From positions 19,120,945-19,184,944 of the forward strand of contig OV884059.1 in assembly GCA_930367215.1 (NCBI GenBank): 64,000 nucleotides of DNA, given 5' to 3'. The translations under genes were made by a program, and so were the position numbers. Under the pieces are notes generated by a model that searched no databases, was not told where the DNA came from, and saw only the letters and a list, made by a program, of their open reading frames with translations. This stretch comes from Pollenia angustigena. Lineage: Eukaryota; Arthropoda; Insecta; Diptera; Polleniidae. Of this stretch, positions 55,766 through 64,000 are shown piece after piece. Numbering within the stretch: position 1 is the stretch's first letter; each line of letters begins with the position of its first letter.

Positions 55766-56344
55766 ATCGATTTACAACAGAGCAACGCTCTGTGATATAA
55801 TTTATAAATGATGTAAACTGGCGAAAAAGATTATTGTAAGTTAATTTTTCAAAAATGAAGATTATAATTATTGTTATTATTGACTACATTTTTCTTTGTA
55901 TTTTCACAATGTTGCCAGATTTTAATAAAAACTCAATCCGTCGGATTTTATTGAGAATGAAATAAATAATCTTTTTTTTACAGTGAATTAATGACCTTGA
56001 AAGCCTGCATATAGGAAACGATATAAACTATTAAGAGTAATCAAAAAAGGTCGATCAGCACTTATAATTATAGAAATCTTTTGAAATTGCAATTTTTAAT
56101 CAAAATAATTCGGCGAATGGGCTGAAATACAAATTGAAATTGATTTTGAATTTCCATTCAAAATTTTATTTTCCGATGGAGCCCATTTCTGGTTGAATAG
56201 GTACGTATCACTGTTGGTATCTGACAAATCCTCAATTGTACCCTCTCAATGGCAAAATTGTACCAAATTGACATAAATCGGTCCAAAATTTCGCTATAAA
56301 ATAAAAAAGCATACATAGTTAGAGTTCATAACGTTCTTTTATTT

Positions 56345-57560
56345 AATAGAAAGTCCGAGCATTAAATACTCTACACCACAGTATTACAGACAAATTTGCA
56401 AGAGTGAGACCATATGGTCAAACATGGACCCGCAAGAGCAAAATTATGTTATGAGGTTAAGATTTACATAAAAGTTGTTGTGTCGACTATTATTAGGATA
56501 TTTTCATCTATATGAGATTTGTTTACCTTTAAGTGTTCTTAGGAAGGGAGTTTATATGGGACTTATGGTTTATTTTGGACTCGCGCAATATTTTGTCTTG
56601 ACAAAGTGGCTATCGTAAAAGTTATTGTCACCAATTTTCATATCATTACCAACATTTATAAGGTACATAGTCGTTAAATATGGACCGATTCCCGTAAAAA
56701 ATGGTAAGATAATTTAGATTGCAATAAAATTAGTCTTGTCCAAATTTAATCGAAATACCAAAGTTATAGGATGGTTTATAGACACAAACACTATTACAAA
56801 CTTCTTGTATGTAGACACGTTCAAAATTTCATCGAACTACCTTAAAAACTGCGACCTGTTCTTTACGAACAAGGTAAGATGGACGGACAACCAGCCAGCC
56901 AGCCGGATCGACTCAGAAAGTATTATTTTATGTGTTACACACATCAGCACAATCGCATTATACCCCCAACAGACCAAACTAGAGAAAAATGTTAATGTAT
57001 TGTAGAACAAGCTTATCATAAGATATTTTCTACAACATGACAACAAATATGATTCCAAATGACTTATTCTTGCTATAGTTTTGCAAGTGTTTTTGAGAAT
57101 GCTGCCCCGTTATATGACGCGTGTCTTAATTTGGTATTATTAGTTAAAGTTTTCAGTCTTTCTGTTTGGTTCGAAGAGTGAAGTGTTTTAAATTGTTTTA
57201 AAAAGTGCACAATTTTAAAAAAAGTAATTAAAAATTATATTAGTAAAAAACTTTTTGTAATTATGCCATATACATTTAAGCAGAATGCTCGCAAAGTATG
57301 TAATCAAACTTATTAAAGCTTAGAAAAGTCTTTTTCTGTGAGCTTGTTTTAATATTAAACTTCTTAGCTTACTTTATATTATATACAAGTAATATTATCG
57401 CAAGGGATAAGTTTTCATTATTAAATAATTGTTTATAAGCCTTTTATAATAGTTATCACAACACTTTTCTAAGCTTAAGACTTATGCTAGTAAACTTGCT
57501 ACAAGTTCTTTCTAAATCGTTTTGGTTTGTTGGGCCCTTTCTACTATAGTGGTATGGGTA
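56345..57560 (-). mobile_element. Degenerate DINE-1-like element, fourth layer
   Basis: AAATACTCTACACCACAGTA near the start, GACCAACCAGCCAGCC-like GGACGGACAACCAGCCAGCC at 56881-56900, CACACATCAGCACAATCGCA, and ACTATAGTGGTATGGGTATA at the end, all DINE landmarks. More diverged than the other copies. Interrupted at 56965-57534. Confidence 0.6.
56965..57534. mobile_element. Inverted-repeat MITE, fifth (innermost) layer
   Basis: Ends CCCAACAGACCAAACTAGA and CCCAACAAACCAAAACGAT (reverse complement). It splits the DINE phrase between ATTATACC and CCCTTTCTACTATAGTGG. The internal AAGCTTAGAAAAGTCTT is mirrored near 57467. No coding capacity. Confidence 0.6.
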
Positions 57561-58079
57561 TAAAAATTAAGAAGAAGCAAAAATGTGTCTTTTTCTCTTT
57601 TTCCTCAAAGGCAGGAAAATCTAGACACTTGATTGACTTGGTTCACCAAAACAATCGACAAAAGTGACGTTTTGAAAACAGAGATATGTTTTTATTATTG
57701 AAAAGATAAGTGAGTTAATCCACCTCAAAGAAATGATAAAGCTTCGTGGGTGTTTTTTTTTTAATTGTACCAAAAAGGGATGAATTGTACCAGTGTACCA
57801 ATAAAGTTTCGATTGTACCAAATTTGGTACAATTGTACCACAAATCCCATCAGTGGTACGTATATAAGCAGAATTGTCGCCATCTACTCGCCAGCCGTGG
57901 CGACCACATGGCAGAAATCATATTTAAACATTAATTGCATACAATTTTCTTTCCAATAAAGCCAGTTTTATTGATATTAAAACTTGTGTCACTCTATAAA
58001 AAAATTTTTTTATTACAGAAATCTTATTAAAAAACGACGTTTACAATTCTTGCGTTTTGTGTTTTCGATTTCCAGAACA

Positions 58080-58740
58080 CCCCTGTTTAATCCTATTATT
58101 TGGTCCCATGTCCTTTATTAGAAAGCACAGCCTTCCATCGTCTTGGTATAGGCGACATATCTGTTTTGGAATAGCATACCATGCCTTTTGAATATTCTCC
58201 CATAGTTCGTCTTGATTTTGGGATTTTATTGGTCCAATCCTTTCTTTAACAATCTTCTAAAAACTTTCTGTGGGATTTAGATCCGGGGATTGCGCAGGCT
58301 AAAACATTAAATCAAAGAGTGAACTGTGTTTCGTGTCGTTATCCTGTTGGAACAGCCAATTAAGTGGCATTTCCCATTCTGCATACGGCAGCAGTATTTC
58401 ACTAAGAACTTCAACGTTAAAATATTGCTCCATGTTCCTTTCTTTAAAAATGAATGTCAAAAAAACATGCCAGGAAAAGCATCCCAACACCTTTATGCCT
58501 AATTATTTTAATGGTGTAACTATCGTTTCCGATGAAATAGCTTTTAGATTCGTCCGACCAATGCATTCCAATCCTAATGAGCTTTTGAGAATATCAGTCG
58601 ATTTCGACGATGTCTTTTAAGCATTGGCACTTTCCTTGAGAATCTTCCTCTTTGACCTTTATTTTTCAGCCTTTTAGTGATTAATATTTCGTTTTACGAA
58701 CAATGCTTACATCGGCCCATGTTTTCAATATGTTTTATTT
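58080..58740 (-). pseudogene. Tc1-like transposase pseudogene
   Basis: Minus strand, in order: VPMLKRHRRNRLIFSKAH, the first catalytic aspartate region HWSDESK (about 58555-58575), MLGCFSWHVF, YAEWEMPLNWLFQQDNDTKH with the second aspartate, AQSPDLNPTESF with the DDE(34E) glutamate position, then DELWENIQKAWYAIPKQ and PRRWKAVLSNKGHGTK. These are standard Tc1 transposase segments (WSDE, QQDNDPKH, SPDLNPIE). Stops and frameshifts break it, and the N-terminal DNA-binding domain is missing. It sits near the right end of the Tc1 element, as expected for the coding body. Confidence 0.88.
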
Positions 58741-59055
58741 TTTTAATTAAATTTATAAAGATATCAAATTAACACAACAAAATTTTTTCGCTAATATTTT
58801 TGACGTAAAAGGAAAATCTTTTAGTGTTTTAAGAAGTAAAACTATTTTTGCCAGCGCTTATTCACGACTTTTTACAATTAACGGAATGTTCCGAATTCAA
58901 TATATTTTTAAAGAATAAATTTTTGAAACGCGATAAAATAACCATAATTTAAGCCAAAATACATATATTGGCACTCTTACTTACAAGTTGCCCAAAATAT
59001 AAAGAAACTTATGAAAATATAAGTGACCCTATTTTTGTTGTCCGTATCTGTATAT

Positions 59056-60836
59056 TAGGGTATTCATTCGGTTAACCGTCAACCGGTTAACCGATTAATT
59101 ACTACCCGATTAACTGATCGGTTAATATCAAATTGGCTTTTTTCGATTAACGATTAAACCGGTTAATTTCAGTCGATTAACCGATTAACCGAAGTAACAA
59201 AATTTACAATATTTTGTAGTATTATAACATAATTTTTTGTATGTTTTTAATTATTTGTTTTATCTCATATACAAAATGTATTTGTTTAGAAAATATTTTT
59301 TCATACAAACAAAGAAGGTGTTCAGTGATTTTCATTTTAACCCATTTTCCGCCGACCAATGACTTAAATTACATTGTTTTTCAATGTTTTTTTTATCTTC
59401 TTCATCGATCGAAAATGTTTTAAATATATGATTGCCAATACCTTTTTTTTGTTTCACGTACTTTTTATATATTTGTGTTTAGTTATTTGTTTTTTATCAT
59501 ATCTTCTCATATCAGTCTTTTAACAAAATTAACCGAAACAATTAGTAGTGTTAAAAATTGTTAAAAACTCTAATGGCATAATGGAGTATTTTATATGTTA
59601 AGAAAAATCCTGGAAAAGTACTGAGATATTAGATATTCATCTACGATAAGCGAAAGAATTGTTTCCAAGTCAACTTTTGTCAAAACTAAAGAAAAGAATC
59701 GCTTTAATCCTAAACATTTAAGCCAAATTATTTTTCTAAATGATTATTGTATAAGATGTCCTTTAACTATTGAAATAACTAATAAAATGATCTCAGTTTA
59801 TATTTATTTAAGTTTTTTATCGACCTTTTCCTTATTTTATTATTGATTTGTTTAGAAAATTCTAAATCGGGCTTATTAAGGTCATGTATTCTATGCAAAT
59901 AAAAGATTATTTCATAATTTATTTTTCCGACGTTTCGTTGGAGATTCCCAACATCATCAGGGATATTTTATTAGATATATAATCCTTCGTCAATAGTTCT
60001 ACATTTTGAAAATTTAGTTTATTTTTGAATAAATACGTAAATATTTTCTGGATTCACAAGGTAGTCATAAAGTCTTATGTCCTAAAATAATTACAGGAAA
60101 TATATATCGTCGGCTTAATATGCAAACCACTTTTTATTTAAATTGAGATTTTGATGGCGTGTGGTAGAGAAAGATACGCCTCGTCAACCAGCATGTAGTT
60201 TTTCTTCTATTAAAGTCTTGAAGTGTGTAAAACTGACTGTAATTTTAATTTTCTATCAAGCTTCAAATAGGAAAAAGAAACAGTTTTTTGTCTCTCCTGT
60301 AAAATGTGCTGAAAATGAGTTAGCAGGTTTGCATATTTAGCCAACGATATGACTGTTGTAAGCTACCGCTTATAATATAGATTTCTACTATACATTTATG
60401 AAGAATCAATGAACACAGCATTACAATTTTTATTTTGTTTGAAACACAACAATATTTATTTTAAACAAATTTAAATATTTTTCAGTTTATTTTTTAGGAT
60501 ATTATGACGATATGACTTGATACCATACCTTGCGCATTAATTGAAAAATGCATATTACATATTTATGAAATGTTTTTTTTTTTTTGCTTGCTCGTTTTAG
60601 TTCAATAATTGTTATGTTTGGTACGTTATTGTTTTTTTTTTACTTATACACTCCAAATAATAAGCAATTAATGCATTTTTATATATTGAAATTACTTAAT
60701 TTATAAAAAACTTTATTAATCGGTTAACCGATCAAAAACAAAATTAACCGATTATTAACCGATTAAACCAAAACCTCGGTTAATTAATCGAGCGATTAAC
60801 CGATTAAAGCAAAAGGTCGATTAAATGAATACCCTA
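59056..60836. mobile_element. hAT element with GGTTAACCGATTAA subterminal repeats
   Basis: Ends TAGGGTATTCATTCGG and TAGGGTATTCATTTAATCG with an exact 8-bp TSD CTGTATAT at 59048-59055 and 60837-60844. CGGTTAACCGATTAA-type motifs recur about six times near each end, in both orientations. It inserted at the very edge of the Tc1 element. No transposase is recognised. The interior holds a hammerhead-like module at 59925-59966. Confidence 0.87.
59925..59966 (-). ncRNA. Hammerhead-like module (non-canonical)
   Basis: Minus strand: CUGAUGA at 59960-59954, one unpaired U, stem GUUGG/CCAAC with loop GAAUCU, GAAA at 59936-59933, then CGUC at 59932-59929 giving a two-base-pair, loopless stem III. Flanking UCC/GGA could form stem I. 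The extra U at the base of stem II departs from the standard core, so activity is doubtful. Confidence 0.35.
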
Positions 60837-60844
60837 CTGTATAT

Positions 60845-61190
60845 ACAATCCAATAGGTTTATAACGCAAAAAGTTTTTATTCGACGACGATTTTCCTTCC
60901 ATTTCAATTTTTCATGGATACTGACATTTTTTGGTATGTCATAGTGTCCATGGACTTAATGTCTCTAGACATTAGTAGTTCCAGTATTTAAATACAAAAT
61001 CACTTTCCAAAATTTGCGCTCTAAATGGGATTGATAAAAAGTACCTACCCAAAATTCTCCTTTTTGTATTTTATTACCCCCTGGAAGGCCCACTTTTAAA
61101 ATGTTCATACTTCTTTGTGACATGGCTATAGAAAGGAATACATATACAAATTTTAAATTCAGAATCGCAAAATTATTTTAACAAAAAAAC
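60845..61190. other. Unassigned
   Basis: Spacer between the hAT and the mariner-like element. Short repeats (TGTCATAGTGTCCATGG, TGTCTCTAGACATTAG) but no gene or element is recognised. Confidence 0.5.
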
Positions 61191-61192
61191 TA

Positions 61193-62383
61193 AAGGGTGG
61201 TTTAATTTAAAGGGCCGATGTTGATTTTGAATAAAACACAAATTATTTAGGAAATTATATTCATTTCCTTTTATTCTGATAATATTGATATAATTCAATT
61301 ATGTATGAAACAAAGTGTCGGCCAAATGCCCGCCGCGAACTCGGCGGCACACCTCCATCCATAATTGAGGTTCTATGCCATTAATGTTCCGAATTATCCC
61401 ATCCTTTAGCTCTTGAATTGTTGCTTACTTATCGACTTACGCCTTTTCTTTCAAATAACCCCAAAGAAAGAAGTCCAACGGTGTCAAATAACATGATATT
61501 GGCGGCCAATTGACATCGCCACCACATGAGATAACACGGTTAGCTATTGGCAAGTGGCACCGTCCTGTTGAAACCACATACCATCCACATCCATATCTTC
61601 CAATTCGGGTCATAAAAAGTTCGTTATCATCGCTCGATTGCGACCACCATTCACAGTTACTGCAAGACCGGCCTCATTTTGGAAAAAATACGGCCCGATG
61701 ATGCCACCAGCCCATAAACCGCACCAAGCAGTCAATCTTTGTGTGTGCATTATCATTCGCCCAAATGCGGCAATTCTGCTTATTGACGAATCCACTGAGG
61801 TGAAAATGTGCCTCAACACTGAAGATGATTTTCTTTGAAAATTGATCATCCACTGTTGCCATTTCTTGCCACCATTCTGACAATTGACGACGTTTGGAAT
61901 GGTCGAAAGGCTTTAGTTCTTGAGTCAATTGCACCTTGTAAGCGTGTTAATGTAAGTCCTTATGCTTAATATTCATCAACGACGAACGTGAGAGGTGCAA
62001 TTGTTGGGCACGACGACGAGTTGAGGTGGAAGGCTCTTCAGCCACATTATCACTAACAGCAGCAATATTTTCAGCACAACGAGCTGTTCGAGCATGCACT
62101 GGTTTTTTCATATCTCCTACAGACCCGGTTTGTTCAAATTTTTGCACATTTGGACGATTAAATTAACCGAACAAATCACGAAGTGCACGATATGCATTCT
62201 CATTTGAACGCCCATTTTCATAATAAGCCTGAATAACTTTAACGCGTTGCTCGATTGTGTATCTTTTCATGGTTCAAATTGAGTTAGTCTGAAATTGAGA
62301 AATGTCAATTGAAAGGCAGAAAAAAACTTGACGTTTAGGTGTGGTTCACATTCAATGTCGTCCCTTAAAATTTAACCACTCTT
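61193..62383 (-). mobile_element. Mariner-like element with both ends
   Basis: Ends AAGGGTGGTTTAATTTAAAG and AAGAGTGGTTAAATTTTAAG (reverse complement), about 30 bp in all, flanked by TA at 61191-61192 and 62384-62385. 1191 bp, a normal length for a mariner-like element. The transposase occupies most of it but is broken. A truncated sister coding region lies at 15440-16187. Confidence 0.9.
61300..62270 (-). pseudogene. Mariner-like transposase pseudogene, copy 2
   Basis: From an ATG at 62270: MKRYTIEQRVKVIQAYYENG (DNA-binding start), a stop after ALRDLFG, NVQKFEQTGSVGD, NVAEEPSTSTRRRAQQLHLS, KDLHLHAYKVQLTQELKPF, KKIIFSVEAHFHLSGF, CRIWANDN, then in other frames WCGLWAGGIIGPYFFQNEAG and VTVNGGRNRAMITNFL, PLDFFLWGYLKEK and RRVRGGHLADTLFHT to a stop at 61300. 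The first catalytic aspartate (FSDEAHF in relatives, FNDEAHF in copy 1) is valine here. The family is the IS630/Tc1/mariner group with a PLDFFLWG motif near the last catalytic residue. Multiple stops and frameshifts; inactive. Confidence 0.88.
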
Positions 62384-62385
62384 TA

Positions 62386-64000
62386 CAAATGTTTACTTTG
62401 TTTTGCCCATTTAGAGTTAACATTTTTCAGATATGGTGAAAGTTTTTCTTCTAAAACTTTATTTTTTTGCTCCTTTTCTAATGATTTAAAATAAGTTTAG
62501 TAGGGTTAATCTGGTTATTAAAATTTTAACAAATTAATTAAAAATACTTAAACAACATGTCTAAAATCGCTTGTTAATACTCGTACAATAAAAACAAAAA
62601 TTAACTTAATAAAAAAAAAACAGTGTCATTGGAATTTACGTACTACAAACAAAATGAATAAACATTCGGATAATATAGAATTTACAAATAAAAACAAAAA
62701 AAAAGTGAATACACACTTTCAAGGTTTCTTTTAACACTGCTCCATTATAAAAAATACAAATAAAACACGTCAGCAAGCAAAACGCTAAAATAGAATTAAC
62801 AACAAAAACAGCTACAACAGTCGAGGAAAAAGCAATAAATTCATACATATATATGTATATACAACAAATACAAAACAAAAAACAACAACAACCTAAAGGC
62901 AAAAAACAACACTGAAAATATATATAAAAAAAACCTACCAAGTGAGATACCTCGTATGACTAACGAAAATATACATACATATTTTATATTTATGTGTGTT
63001 TGTTCGTAGTAACGTCCATGACAAGTTCTATATGTTGAAAACTTTACCACACACAAATGTAGAAGTGTACACATACACCCAAACAAGGATACGCAGGATG
63101 AAGTTTGCTTTCTATTATACCCTTGACCGAAGGTAAAAAAGAGTATAATAAATTTGTCATTCCGTTTGTAATTTCTAGAATATTGATCTTAGACCATTGG
63201 TGCTCAAAAATGTTTTGCATACGTATTGAGAGAGAATCTTAAAATACAGAGATAAGCAAAACTATGCGCACCAGATTTATTTAAATTTAATAGAAAGAAA
63301 TTGTGTTGGTTGTAAAACATTTATAATAATGCAGTCAAAACTAAATTTTCAAATTTTTTTTTGGCTTTTAAAATTGTAACTTTTTAAAAATTTTAAAAAA
63401 CAGTAAGAATTGGAAGTTTTCCAATGTTACTATAAAAAAAAAATTTAGTGTGAACTGCGAGCATGTTTGTATATTAAAAGTAAGAATTATATCTAAAAAA
63501 ACTGCACTAAAATCTTGTAAATTTATGCTTTTCTGAAAGTTTCGTAAAACCATTAAAAAATTTTTTTTAAAGTTTATTACTTATCCTACACACTGTATTT
63601 GAAACAAGATCAACTCATCTTCCGTACATGTGCAACTAAATTAATGAGCGTAAAAAACAAAGGGGTGGGGCTTCTAAACAATTGTTTGCCTGAATAAGCA
63701 TCACTGTCTTAGACCCTATAAAGTACCCTGCGAACAATGTCGATCGAAAAATTATTTAACAGTTGCCCCACTAAGCAAAAATCCATCGTTTTTGCCTGAA
63801 AATTTATATAGATGTAGTTACATCGTTCGGGAAGATGTGTCCCACTGTGGTAATATTTACAATATTGTGTCCATATTTTATAACGAATAAGATCGTTTTA
63901 GTAGTTGAATATCAATTAAATTAAGTAGTATCGTTTTGGGCTCTAAAAAGTACCATTTTGAAGCATAAATTTTTCAAATGTTCTTTATAATAAAAAGTGG
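62386..64000. other. Unassigned AT-rich end of window
   Basis: Long A- and ACA-rich stretches (62570-62940) give spurious minus-strand hydrophobic frames. A DINE end fragment (TATACCCTTGACCGAAGGTA, then GTCATTCCGTTTGTAATTTC) lies at 63116-63205, and a DINE-like CCCTATAAAGTACC at 63714. Nothing else is recognised. Confidence 0.5.

Larger units (their letters stand above)
56209..57855. mobile_element. hAT element with TTGTACC motifs, third layer
   Basis: Ends CACTGTTGG and CACTGATGGG with an exact 8-bp TSD GTACGTAT at 56201-56208 and 57856-57863. AATTGTACCAAA-type motifs repeat near both ends (56256-56270 and 57765-57840). It contains a DINE. No transposase is seen. Confidence 0.85.
54968..57994. 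mobile_element. Mariner-like element, second layer
   Basis: Short ends GAGTGACACAA at both sides, flanked by TA at 54966-54967 and 57995-57996. Near the right end, 57883-57934 reads HLLASRGDHMAEIIFKH and a stop, the usual C-terminus of the mariner-like family seen at 61.2 kb. Most of the transposase is gone. It contains the next three layers. Confidence 0.55.
54627..59050 (-). mobile_element. Tc1-like element, outermost layer of a nested stack
   Basis: Ends CAGTTACGGACAAAAAAATA and CAGATACGGACAACAAAAAT (reverse complement), continuing GGATCA/GGGTCA, flanked by TA at 54625-54626 and 59051-59052. Its transposase relic lies at 58080-58740. The remaining ~3 kb consists of later insertions. Confidence 0.8.

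Noticed and set aside
62636..63086. Cys/Phe-rich minus-strand ORFs resembling membrane proteins
   Set aside because: They are translations of the complement of long A/ACA-rich tracts; hydrophobicity follows from base composition.

Overview
This window is AT-rich eukaryotic DNA built almost entirely from transposable elements and their fragments. I found no host gene that I can support. The organism is most likely a higher fly (Diptera, probably a calyptrate). The clearest sign is the many DINE-1/Helentron-type interspersed elements, which carry the 'TATAAAGTATATATATTCT' and repeated 'GTCCGTCTGTCCGT' blocks known from Drosophila DNAREP1. hAT, PIF/Harbinger, Tc1/mariner, Penelope-like, Jockey-like and Gypsy-like relics accompany them. 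The species call is inference.

Layout. 0.8-2.8 kb: tRNA-headed SINE-like repeats and two PIF-type MITEs. 3.3-5.8 kb: hAT end, repeat fragments and a DINE with its own nested MITE. 6.2-9.3 kb: a palindromic foldback element and two hAT elements with target-site duplications (TSDs). 9.5-10.8 kb: a LINE RT scrap and a Gypsy-like gag/protease scrap. 11.3-12.9 kb: a dead two-gene PIF/Harbinger element. 13.8-19.3 kb: two sister hAT elements flanking a mariner-like relic, one holding a DINE that holds a further element, then a MITE and another hAT. 19.6-22.3 kb: MITEs and a hAT. 22.7-25.2 kb: a hAT-like element whose long inverted repeat includes an antisense copy of the end of its own transposase. 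26.1-28.1 kb: a nested insertion stack. 28.3-32 kb: a pogo/Tigger scrap and tandem-structured repeats. 32.2-38.6 kb: a large inverted duplication of a DINE-MITE-DINE composite; one arm carries a Penelope-like repeat with a complete hammerhead ribozyme motif, and the other arm lies in a second PIF/Harbinger element. 39-45 kb: MITEs, DINE pieces, two further ribozyme-repeat copies and a Helitron/Helentron helicase pseudogene. 46-49.2 kb: a near-complete hAT with recognisable exons. 50-54.6 kb: three DINEs. 54.6-59.05 kb: a five-level nest inside a Tc1. 59.06-62.4 kb: a hAT and a mariner-like element with both ends. 62.4-64 kb: unassigned.

Twelve elements have hAT-style 8-bp TSDs (9 exact, 3 with one mismatch), so hAT insertion dominates the history. 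The PIF-type MITEs (TSD TTA/TAA or CTG/CAG) match the two PIF/Harbinger relics that could once have mobilised them, and the DINEs match the helicase relic. Every transposase seen here is broken. The two observations I rate highest are the hammerhead ribozyme motif near 33.2 kb and the self-antisense inverted repeat at 22.7-25.2 kb.
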